A DNA stretch of 64,000 bases from Chloroflexota bacterium (GTDB lineage: Bacteria > Chloroflexota > Anaerolineae > Aggregatilineales > Phototrophicaceae). The notes beneath the pieces are model-generated. The model had not been told where the DNA came from and made no database searches. It worked only from the letters and a program-made list of their open reading frames with translations. The position numbers and the translations under genes were made by a program. How positions within the stretch are numbered: the stretch's first letter is position 1; each line of letters starts with the position of its first letter. Location: contig JAIUNI010000020.1 of the NCBI GenBank assembly GCA_020161935.1, forward strand, positions 1 through 64,000, read 5' to 3'. Below, piece after piece: positions 26,186-33,420 of this stretch.

Positions 26186-27277
26186 ATGCTAACTGATCTG
26201 GATTACGACCTGCTTTCTGCTTATATCGACGGTGCGCTCACCGACAGCGAACGCGCCGATCTTGAATCACGCCTTCAAGCCGAGCCGGAACTGCGCTCGG
26301 AGTTGGAAGAACTGCAAGCGACCGTCACGCTGCTGAATAACCTGCCGCCGCGTAAAGCGCCGCGCGACTTTACACTGGATGCCCGTTACGCACGGCGAAC
26401 GTCATTCTTCGCCAGCGCCGCCTTCAGTGCTATCTCAACCGCCGCCGCGATTATCCTTTTTGCCGTGGGCGCGTATCTGTTCACCAATACCACGCAAGCA
26501 CCCACCAGCGAAAATGCGGCACAGGTCGCCGTGATGCTAACCGATGCCGGCACCACGACGGCCACCACGCTCGACAAATCAGCGGATACGACCGCGACCG
26601 CCGAGTCGCTGGCGGTGGATGTTGCGCCCGTTACTGCCCCCACCATTCTCGAACAAGAGGCTGAGGCAACCTTAGAGGATGGCGTGGTCACGCAGTCGAC
26701 GACCACCAACGAAGTGGGCATCGGTTCGCTGTTCCAACCGGACGCGGAAGAACCGCAGGACGGGCAGGACAGTGGCAATACGTACGGTGCCGTTCCCGCC
26801 GCGCCCAACCCGTCGCAGGAACGCAGCACCGAACCGACCGAAACGACTGAGACGCAGCTTTTTGAAGTGCAGCCAACCGGCGCAATGGGCGGCGCTGCTC
26901 CCTCCGATCAGCCAGCCGCAGCCGCCGACTCGAATGATGCCATGTCATCCATGATGATCGCGCCGACGGAAACCGCAACCACGCCTGCAATCATGGGTTT
27001 CGCTTCGACACAGCCCGCCGCGACCTTTGCACCTACCGCGACCGTTGTGCCGACTTCCACACATACCCCGACGGCCACTAATACGGTTGCACCGACGTTG
27101 ACATCCACCAGCACGCCGCAGCCCACCGCGATGATGACCTTTACACCCGTGCCGCCGGTTGAACGCGAACGGGTATCGACAACGGCCTTGCTGCCGCTGG
27201 TGTTGGTTGTGCTGGGCGCGGTATTCCTTATGCTGGCGGTTGGCACGACCATTGTTCGCCGCCGTAACCGCCCATGA
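26186..27277 (+). CDS. Membrane anti-sigma factor-like protein with Thr/Pro-rich extracytoplasmic region
   Basis: Residues 1-60 of this 363-residue protein resemble an anti-sigma domain (DYDLLSAYIDGALTDSERADLESRL, ELRSELEEL), but the zinc-binding HxxxCxxC motif of ZAS proteins is absent. One membrane helix follows (about 75-97), then roughly 225 residues rich in Thr, Ala and Pro, and a second helix near the C-terminus (LLPLVLVVLGAVFLMLAVG) with a basic end. The sigma gene lies just upstream, so it probably holds that sigma factor at the membrane. It overlaps the Nudix gene by four bases (ATGA). Confidence 0.8.
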   Translation: MLTDLDYDLLSAYIDGALTDSERADLESRLQAEPELRSELEELQATVTLLNNLPPRKAPRDFTLDARYARRTSFFASAAFSAISTAAAIILFAVGAYLFTNTTQAPTSENAAQVAVMLTDAGTTTATTLDKSADTTATAESLAVDVAPVTAPTILEQEAEATLEDGVVTQSTTTNEVGIGSLFQPDAEEPQDGQDSGNTYGAVPAAPNPSQERSTEPTETTETQLFEVQPTGAMGGAAPSDQPAAAADSNDAMSSMMIAPTETATTPAIMGFASTQPAATFAPTATVVPTSTHTPTATNTVAPTLTSTSTPQPTAMMTFTPVPPVERERVSTTALLPLVLVVLGAVFLMLAVGTTIVRRRNRP

Positions 27278-27780
27278 GCCGCGAACGGGTTAACCACTAC
27301 TGCCCGCTGTGTGGTTCGCCCACCGAACTCCTCGAACGCTTCGGCATCGAGCGTCCGGTGTGTACCACCTGCGGGCATATCGTGTTTTTTGCCCCTGCCG
27401 TCGCGGTGCTGGCGCTCATCGTGCAGAACGATCATGTGCTATTGGTTCAACGTGCCAACGACCCCAAGAAAGGTTTGTGGGTCACCCCTGCTGGCTTCAT
27501 GGAGTGGTACGAAGACCCGGTCGTCGCCATCCGCCGCGAGGTGCTGGAAGAAACCAATCTTGATGTCCGCGTTGACCGCCTGATCGACGTGTTCCACACC
27601 CCCGACGATGGTGGCCTCGCCGATGTGGTCATTGCCTACGCCGCCTCGGTCATCGGTGGCGAGCTGCAAGCGGCGGATGATGCCCAAGCCGCAGCGTGGT
27701 TCACACGCGGCAGCCTGCCCGAACTCGCCTTTCTGCCCACGCAGCGCGTCCTCGCCCGCTGGGTGGCTGGTGAACTCTAA
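27274..27780 (+). CDS. Nudix hydrolase with N-terminal zinc ribbon
   Basis: The 168-residue protein has a zinc ribbon (YCPLCGSPTELL ... PVCTTCGHI) followed by a Nudix domain. The Nudix box reads GFMEWYEDPVVAIRREVLEE plus TNLDV, fitting Gx5Ex7REUxEExxU with Met/Val variation. The zinc ribbon plus Nudix layout resembles NudC-type NADH pyrophosphatases and ADP-ribose hydrolases; the exact substrate is uncertain. The start codon overlaps the anti-sigma stop (ATGA), so the three genes from the sigma factor on appear to be one transcription unit. Confidence 0.88.
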   Translation: MSRERVNHYCPLCGSPTELLERFGIERPVCTTCGHIVFFAPAVAVLALIVQNDHVLLVQRANDPKKGLWVTPAGFMEWYEDPVVAIRREVLEETNLDVRVDRLIDVFHTPDDGGLADVVIAYAASVIGGELQAADDAQAAAWFTRGSLPELAFLPTQRVLARWVAGEL

Positions 27781-28022
27781 CCTCTATCGCTTCTTCCCTC
27801 TGTATTGAACTTGGCGTTCTTGGCGACTTGGCGGTTAAAAATGCTCTGTGCCTTCGTGTTAAATCTCTCTGTATTCCTCTGCGTTCTCCGCGTCTCTGCG
27901 GTTAATCTTGTCTTTGTACATTTTGTGCGGTAATAGATTAACATTTTCGTTGCCCTTGTCTCTTTGCGCCCTGTGAACCCTGTTGTTAAAATGACGCGCA
28001 TTGAAACCCATAAGGCTTAACC
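27781..28022. repeat. Intergenic GGTTAA-ending repeats
   Basis: This 242-base gap has no gene. About 27806-27906 contains the phrases CTTGGCGTTCTTGGCG, ACTTGGCGGTTAAA, CTCTGCGTTCTCCGCG and TCTCTGCGGTTAA, degenerate 6-9 base reiterations that recur at 25.24, 31.7-31.97, 32.88, 53.1 and 63.55 kb. Confidence 0.6.
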
Positions 28023-29504
28023 ATGCAGGTCAACCTCCGGCATATTCACAAACGCTTCGGCGCGGTACACGCCAACAACGACATCAACCTGACGTTCCAC
28101 GCGGGGCGCATCGTCGGTATCCTCGGCGAAAACGGCGCGGGTAAATCCACGCTCATGAAAATCCTCTCCGGTTTTCAACCCGTCGACAGCGGCGAAATCT
28201 GGATTGATAACCGCCCCGTCGCCTACACCGGCCCGCAAGCCGCCATCCGCAACGGCATCGGCATGTTGCAGCAGGACCCGCTGGACGTTCCGGCCTTCAC
28301 TGTCCTCGAAAACTTCATTTACGGCGGGGGGGATGGCGTGTTCCTCCCGCGTAAAACGGCTGCACGCCAACTGCGTGAGATCAGCCAGCGCTTCGGCTTC
28401 GAGCTTGACCCCGATATGCCCATTTCGCAGTTGAGCATCGGTCAGCGCCAGCAGATGGAAATCGTCCGTTTGCTCACGCTCGGCGTGAAGCTGCTGATCC
28501 TCGACGAGCCGACGACCGGCATTTCCGCCGAGCAAAAGCAGGTGTTGTTCGACGCGCTCCGTGAACTCGCCAGCAAAGACGGCCTAACCGTGCTGCTGGT
28601 TTCCCACAAGCTGGAAGATGTTATCGCGCTCTGCCACGAGGTCGCCGTGTTACGGGCCGGGCGGCTGGTTGGCACGCGCAATATGCCCGCCACCAACGCC
28701 CAGTTGGTCACCATGATGTTCGGGCAGCAGCTTGCCCCACAAACCCGTAAGCCGCTGGACTTGGTACACGCGCCGGACGCGCTGGTGCTGGAAAATGTCA
28801 ATATTCGCGGCAGCCGCGTACACATCGAAAACCTCAGCCTGCGCCAGAAAGCCGGTGAGGTCATCGGCCTCGCCGGGTTGGATGGCAGCGGGCAGGAACT
28901 GATGCTCCGCGCCTGTGTGGGCTTACAAAAAACGGCTGGTGGTCGCGTCCGGCTCAAAAGTGAAGATGTCACCGGTCAGTCGTACCGCGCTTTCCTCGCC
29001 AAAGGGGTGGCCTTCGGTGCGGCGGGTCGCTTGGAAGAAGGACTGGTCGAGGGTTTGACGCTCACCGAGCATGTTGCCCTCGCCACCGAAAACGCCACCC
29101 TGATTGACTGGACAGCCGCCCATAAGCACTGCGAGGCGCAGATCAAGCTCTACGATGTGCGCGGTCGCCCTGAGAGTATGATCGAACAGCTATCAGGTGG
29201 TAATCAACAGCGCGTGTTGATGGCGCTCATGCCTCCGTCCCCCATTTTGCTGGCACTCGAACAACCGACGCGCGGCCTCGATGTCGACTCGGCACGTTGG
29301 ATTTGGGAGCAGTTGCTCGAACGGCGGGATCGTGGCGCGGCCATCCTCTTTAGCTCGCCGGATTTGGACGAACTCGTAGCCTACAGCGACCGTATTCTGG
29401 TCTTCTACGCCGGTCAGTTCTTCGAGATACCGGACGCGGGACGCACCACCATTGACGAAATCGGTCGGCTCATCGGTGGACATTTTGAGGTGCAGCACGC
29501 ATGA
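28023..29504 (+). CDS. ABC transporter ATPase, two-domain (nucleoside/simple-sugar type)
   Basis: The 493-residue protein has two ATP-binding cassettes. The first is complete: Walker A GENGAGKST (35-43), signature LSIGQRQQMEIVR, Walker B LLILDEPTTGIS. The second has a degenerate Walker A (GLDGSGQE, no Lys) but a good signature (LSGGNQQRV) and LLALEQPTRGLD; this asymmetry is normal for RbsA/NupO-type ATPases. It energises uptake of nucleosides or sugars with the two permeases that follow, overlapping the first by four bases (ATGA). Confidence 0.9.
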   Translation: MQVNLRHIHKRFGAVHANNDINLTFHAGRIVGILGENGAGKSTLMKILSGFQPVDSGEIWIDNRPVAYTGPQAAIRNGIGMLQQDPLDVPAFTVLENFIYGGGDGVFLPRKTAARQLREISQRFGFELDPDMPISQLSIGQRQQMEIVRLLTLGVKLLILDEPTTGISAEQKQVLFDALRELASKDGLTVLLVSHKLEDVIALCHEVAVLRAGRLVGTRNMPATNAQLVTMMFGQQLAPQTRKPLDLVHAPDALVLENVNIRGSRVHIENLSLRQKAGEVIGLAGLDGSGQELMLRACVGLQKTAGGRVRLKSEDVTGQSYRAFLAKGVAFGAAGRLEEGLVEGLTLTEHVALATENATLIDWTAAHKHCEAQIKLYDVRGRPESMIEQLSGGNQQRVLMALMPPSPILLALEQPTRGLDVDSARWIWEQLLERRDRGAAILFSSPDLDELVAYSDRILVFYAGQFFEIPDAGRTTIDEIGRLIGGHFEVQHA

Positions 29505-30607
29505 AAGACCAATCCTTACGCACACGCCTCATCTTCGGTGTCGCCCCCATCCTCGTCTCGCTGCTGGTCACGGCGCTGCTGATTATCCTCGTCGGCTCCG
29601 ACCCCATCGCCGTCGCCTCCAAACTCTGGTCGGGCGCGTTTGCTGATCTCCTTTCCGCTAGCAACGTGGTCAACCTGTGGATACCGCTGACCCTTGCCGC
29701 CATCGGCCTCGTCGTCACCTTTACCGCCGGTCTGTGGAACATCGGTGTCGATGGTCAAATTGTGATGGGCGCGGTGTTCGCCTCTGGTGTCGCATTGTAT
29801 TGGCCGATTCCGCCGCCGTTCCTCGTTCCAGTCGCCATCATCGTCGCCATGATCGGCGGTGCGATTTGGGGGATGTTAGTTGGAGTCCTCAAAGTTTATT
29901 TGGGTGTACATGAAATTTTCGGCGGGGTGGCGCTCAACGCCCTCGCTAATGTGATCGCCATCACCATCATTACCGGCCCGTGGAAAGACCCCAGCAACTC
30001 GCGCGGCACGGCACCCTTCGCCCTTGATGCACTGCTCACCCCTATTTCGCGGGAAGTCAACGTCAGCTTGCTCGCTTTCTTGATTACGGTCGCGGTCGTC
30101 ATCATCATCTGGCTTGCCTTACGCGGCACCCGCTGGGGCTTGCAGTTGAAGGCCACCGGTAAAAATGCTCGTTCCGCGCTGCTGCTCGGTGTGCCAACCT
30201 CGCGCAGCACCCTCAGCGCCTTCATGCTCTGCGGCCTCATCGCCGGTATCGCCGGAGCGCACCGCGTCCTGTTCACCTTCGGCAACCTGCGCCCGCTGGT
30301 TTCCGGCGGCATCGGCTTCTTGGCGCTGCTGGTCGTCCTGCTGGTGTCGATGCGCGTGCTGTGGGTTCCAATCATCGCCTTCATCTTTGCCACGCTGCTC
30401 GGTGGCAGCGCCAAACTCAAAATCGACCTGCGCTTGGATGCCTCGCTGGTAGGCGTGATGCAGGATACCGTCGTGTTGGTCGTGCTGCTGTTTAACGGTT
30501 TGCGCCAGCGCTTGCAAGACCGCCGCGCCAAAGCCGAAACACCCATACCAATGTCGATCACCGCTACCGTCGATAATCAGCGCGCTATTGGAGATGTGAC
30601 CGAATGA
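29501..30607 (+). CDS. ABC transporter permease (NupP/YufP-like)
   Basis: This 368-residue membrane protein has about ten helices and the BPD_transp_2 family layout with the coupling motif around GVLKVYLGVHEIFGGVALNALAN, where VHEI(F)GG(V)ALN is typical of the guanosine/nucleoside (BMP-family) permeases. It pairs with the next gene to form the membrane channel. A hydrophilic C-terminal tail (KAETPIPMSITATVDNQ) is slightly long. ATGA overlaps link it to the ATPase upstream and the second permease downstream. Confidence 0.9.
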   Translation: MKDQSLRTRLIFGVAPILVSLLVTALLIILVGSDPIAVASKLWSGAFADLLSASNVVNLWIPLTLAAIGLVVTFTAGLWNIGVDGQIVMGAVFASGVALYWPIPPPFLVPVAIIVAMIGGAIWGMLVGVLKVYLGVHEIFGGVALNALANVIAITIITGPWKDPSNSRGTAPFALDALLTPISREVNVSLLAFLITVAVVIIIWLALRGTRWGLQLKATGKNARSALLLGVPTSRSTLSAFMLCGLIAGIAGAHRVLFTFGNLRPLVSGGIGFLALLVVLLVSMRVLWVPIIAFIFATLLGGSAKLKIDLRLDASLVGVMQDTVVLVVLLFNGLRQRLQDRRAKAETPIPMSITATVDNQRAIGDVTE

Positions 30608-31611
30608 GTGACGAACTGCTCAATACCCTCAGCAGCATTATCGCCAACGCCACGCCGCTGGTCATCGCTAGTCTCGGCGAAACCATTACCGAGCGCGTTG
30701 GTGTGGTTAATCTGTCGCTCGACGGCAGCATCATCCTCTCGGCAATGGTCGGGTTCGCTGCCGCCCTTGCCACCCATAACGCGCTGGCAAAAGCCAATCC
30801 CGATCTCGCGCTGGCGGTCGGTTTGTTGGCGGCGATGCTGGTCGGTATGATTATTGCGCTCATCGTCGCGGCGGCAGGTATCGAACTCAAGCAGGATCAG
30901 GTTGCCATCGGCTTCATCCTCACGCTGCTCGGCGCACACTTGGCAACCTTCCTCGGCGAGCCGGTTGCCCGTCAGGTCGGCCCGCAGATCATCAAAGCGC
31001 CCATTCCCATCTTGCAGGATATTCCGATCCTCGGCCCGATCTTTTTCCGCCAAACCATCCTCGTGTACTTCAGCTATATCTTGGTCATCGGCATCTGGTA
31101 TTGGCTGTTCCGCACCCGTCAGGGCTTGGCGCTCCGTGCCGTTGGTGAACGCCCGACCACCGCTTTCGCCCGTGGCACGAAGGTCAACCGTACCCGTTAT
31201 ATCTATGTTGCCGTCGGTGGTGCGCTCGTCGGCTTGGCGGGTGCGGCCTATTCCCTCAGCGTCAAAGCGGGCTGGACGACCCCGCCCAGCATGGAAGGGG
31301 ATGGCTGGATTGCCCTCGCTATCGTCATCTTCGGCGGCTGGCATCCTTTCCGCGTGGTGCTGGGTGCATATCTTTTCGCCGCGCTGCGGGCATTTGCCAC
31401 CGTCTTTCAGCGGTCGGCGAACCTCGATATTCCGGTCGTCATCCTCAACGGCATCCCGTGGGTGTTGATGATTATCACGCTGGTACTCGTCAGCAGCGGC
31501 GCGATTGAACGCCTGCTCCAAGTGCTGCCCAAGCCGGTGCAAAAGTTCTCGCGTAACTTTCTGCGCTCGGATCCACCCGCCGCGCTCGGCACCCGCTTCG
31601 ACGCTGAATAG
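30604..31611 (+). CDS. ABC transporter permease (NupQ/YufQ-like)
   Basis: The 335-residue permease shows the second-subunit pattern of nucleoside ABC transporters: TPLVIASLGETITERVGVVNLSLDG near the N-terminus, AAGIELKQDQVAIGFILTLLG (coupling region), and ALRAVGERPTTAFARG. About eight to nine helices are expected. It forms the heteromeric pore with the preceding permease. No substrate-binding lipoprotein gene (BmpA type) lies on either side, so the binding protein must be elsewhere. Confidence 0.9.
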   Translation: MSDELLNTLSSIIANATPLVIASLGETITERVGVVNLSLDGSIILSAMVGFAAALATHNALAKANPDLALAVGLLAAMLVGMIIALIVAAAGIELKQDQVAIGFILTLLGAHLATFLGEPVARQVGPQIIKAPIPILQDIPILGPIFFRQTILVYFSYILVIGIWYWLFRTRQGLALRAVGERPTTAFARGTKVNRTRYIYVAVGGALVGLAGAAYSLSVKAGWTTPPSMEGDGWIALAIVIFGGWHPFRVVLGAYLFAALRAFATVFQRSANLDIPVVILNGIPWVLMIITLVLVSSGAIERLLQVLPKPVQKFSRNFLRSDPPAALGTRFDAE

Positions 31612-31998
31612 TTTCCCCTCCCTGTTACGACGGCTATCAGCGGAGTGAGCCTGCGAACGTGCTGATGTGGGCTAGGGTGGGGTTCTCCCTCTTTTCTCTA
31701 TCCACTTGGCGTTCTTGGCGACTTGGCGGTTAATCTTCTTCGTCTTGCTCTGTGTCCTCTGTGTCTCTGTGGTTAAATCTCTTTGTATTTCCTCTTGCGT
31801 CCTTTGCCCCTTCGCGCCTTTGCGTTAAAAACTCTCCCGTCTTGCTCTGTGCCATTGTGCCCTCTGTGTCTCTGTGGTAAAAATTTTCTCTGCTTTCTCT
31901 CTATCCCCTTGGCGCTCTTGGCGATTCGTATTGCCTTTTGCTTTGAACGGTTGCTCTGTGGTTAAATAGGGTCTTCCGCTTTGTCGCTGAGGTTAGCT
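31612..31998. repeat. Intergenic repeat cluster upstream of the nuclease-like gene
   Basis: No gene is evident. It starts with a CCCCTCCCTGTTAC ... GGGCTAGGGTGGGG inverted pair (about 31616-31681), followed to about 31970 by tandem degenerate phrases of the GGCGTTCTTGGCGACTTGG, CTCTGTGTCTCTGTGGTTAA and GCGCCTTTGCGTTAA types. The plus-strand open frame in this repeat (31783-31965) is very Leu/Cys-rich and is not taken as a gene. Confidence 0.6.
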
Positions 31999-32646
31999 AT
32001 GTCCTATCCCCTTCGCCGCTGGCTGATGATCGCGGTGGCCGTCACCGCCGTGTTGATTTCCGCGCTCGACCTGCTGAACCTGCTGCCGGATATAGCCGCC
32101 AAACTCACGCCGTTGCTGATCGCAGCGGTCATCGGGTTTATGCTGTCGGAAAGCCGCCAACTGCGCCGGATACGCGCGGCGATCAAGAACAACCCCGCCG
32201 CATCCCAAACCACCGCCAAACCCCGCCAGCCCAATAAGAAGCGCCAGCCCAACCCTCAGCCGGAATACCGCGCGATTGCGTGGCATGGCATGACGCTGCG
32301 GTCGCATAGTGAAGTGAAGATCGCCAAAGCCCTCGACCGCAAGGGTATCTTGTTCCTCGCTGACCCCAAGATTCGCCTCGATACCGAGAATCACCGCCAA
32401 ACGCGCGAGGTCGATTTCCTCATCCAGCATAATGGCCGTTGGGGAATCCTTGAAGTCGATGGGCCGCATCACCAACACTCTGCCGCCGCCGACCAGTGGC
32501 GCGACAGCCGCTTCTCACAGCACGGCCTCGTCGTCGTGCGCTTCCCCGCCGACCTCTGCTACCGCCAACCGGATACAGTGGTCGAAACTTTCCTGCAAAA
32601 GTTGGCAGTCTCACCCCTCCCCGAACCCCCACCAACCGAAACCTAA
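31999..32646 (+). CDS. Membrane-anchored PD-(D/E)XK nuclease-like protein (DUF559-like)
   Basis: The 215-residue protein has two N-terminal membrane helices (about residues 8-30 and 36-52), a basic linker (KPRQPNKKRQPNP) and a C-terminal domain resembling DUF559/very-short-patch-type endonucleases: SHSEVKIAKAL (Glu105), TREVDFLI (Asp139), GILEVDGPHHQ (Glu152-x-Asp154), and FSQHGLVVVRFPADLCY. These fit a PD-(D/E)XK core. Membrane anchoring of such a domain is unusual. The ATG at 31999, with GAGG upstream, is preferred over a TTG six codons earlier. Activity is inferred only. Confidence 0.7.
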   Translation: MSYPLRRWLMIAVAVTAVLISALDLLNLLPDIAAKLTPLLIAAVIGFMLSESRQLRRIRAAIKNNPAASQTTAKPRQPNKKRQPNPQPEYRAIAWHGMTLRSHSEVKIAKALDRKGILFLADPKIRLDTENHRQTREVDFLIQHNGRWGILEVDGPHHQHSAAADQWRDSRFSQHGLVVVRFPADLCYRQPDTVVETFLQKLAVSPLPEPPPTET

Positions 32647-32825
32647 GCCGTTTTCAAACCAAACGGTAGCACCACACTAAACGGTGGAAACAGAATTGAT
32701 TACTTTCTCATTGCAAATATGAACCATAAAAGTCTTTAAAGTCCCTCGCCCTGAGGGAGAGGGATTTAGGGTGAGGGCTTAAAATAATCATCCACCACTT
32801 AAGGTAGTCCTACCAACCAAACCCT
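32647..32825. other. Gene-free stretch with a GAGGG palindrome
   Basis: No gene. It contains a CCCTCGCCC/GGGTGAGGG palindrome with an inner CCCTGAGGGAGAGGG (about 32742-32777), a phrase type that recurs in many environmental genomes as a short interspersed palindrome. Confidence 0.4.
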
Positions 32826-33266
32826 AACTTGCTATTTTAGCCCTTTTGTTCTATAATGATGGTGAGTTTTATCTCGGTATTCTCTTGGCGACTTGGCGGT
32901 TTAATGCTTTTTTCTTTTGTCTTTTCTCTGTATTCCTCTGCGTCTCTGCGGTTAAACCGTATTTGCTTTCACTTGCAACTTAAAACTACTCTTTGCGCCT
33001 TTGCTTCCTTGCGTCTTTGCGTTTTGTTATGGTGTTTGCGCTTTTGCTTGTTCGGCGAGACTCTCCCGCGCATCCGCCGGACTGCCTGTGGCGGCGGTTA
33101 CACGGGAGCCATCCGCCATGTTTGTGTCATTTCAGCGCCGCGCTCCCTCACTCCCGCCGACATAAAATCGCACTTCGGCAGATGCACGGGAACTTCCCGC
33201 CTGACATTTCAGCGGGAAAATGTGCAAAATGTGCAAAATATGCAACTGTTATAATTTGCTAATATC
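32826..33266 (+). repeat. Dispersed ~400-bp intergenic element, copy A
   Basis: This copy matches the minus strand of 52815-53216 almost end to end, starting with AACTTGC(T/A)ATTTTAG and ending near TAATATC. Shared blocks include TTTTATCTCGGTATTCTCTT, GGCGACTTGGCGGTTTAA, a CTCTGCGTCTCTGCGGTTAA box, and a 165-base core (about 33095-33255) with no gaps and roughly 80% identity by eye. The core folds as a nested hairpin: CATCCGCC with GGC(A/G)GATG outside, TTTGTGTC with GACATAAA inside, AGCGCCGCGCT at the tip. It is not convincingly protein-coding. Confidence 0.75.
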
Positions 33267-33335
33267 TCTGCCTTTCTATTAAGCCAACTTCAACAGCCGC
33301 CTTTTAACCTTCAACCTTTCACCTTCAACCAACAA

Positions 33336-33365
33336 AAAAGACCACCCGTTTCCGAATGGCCTTTT
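33336..33365 (-). terminator. Rho-independent terminator of the TPR-protein gene
   Basis: On the minus strand AAAAGGCCA pairs with TGGTCTTTT (one G-T pair) around a 12-base loop, followed by TTG. It lies 56 bases beyond the stop; a second G-rich hairpin (CCCTCCCC/GGGGGAGGG, 33385-33410) lies between. Confidence 0.75.
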
Positions 33366-33420
33366 CTAGAGTCTACTCCTTCCCTCCCCTGTTACTACGG
33401 GGGAGGGCTAGGGAGGGGGT

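Noticed and set aside
30577..31542. 321-residue open frame antisense to the second permease
   Set aside because: Low-complexity Asp/Arg/Gln composition mirrored from the permease; overlaps a clear gene fully.
31640..31970. Possible CRISPR array in the tandem phrases before the nuclease-like gene
   Set aside because: The phrases are degenerate, unequal in length and lack unique spacers of constant size; no cas genes are near.
32856..33262. Open frames inside element copy A, one of which is also open in copy B (HGSHPPxLCxFSAAL-type peptide)
   Set aside because: Over about 53 aligned codons most base differences between the copies change the residue, with no excess of silent changes, and neither copy has a ribosome-binding site in this frame. 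The shared openness follows from the lack of gaps.
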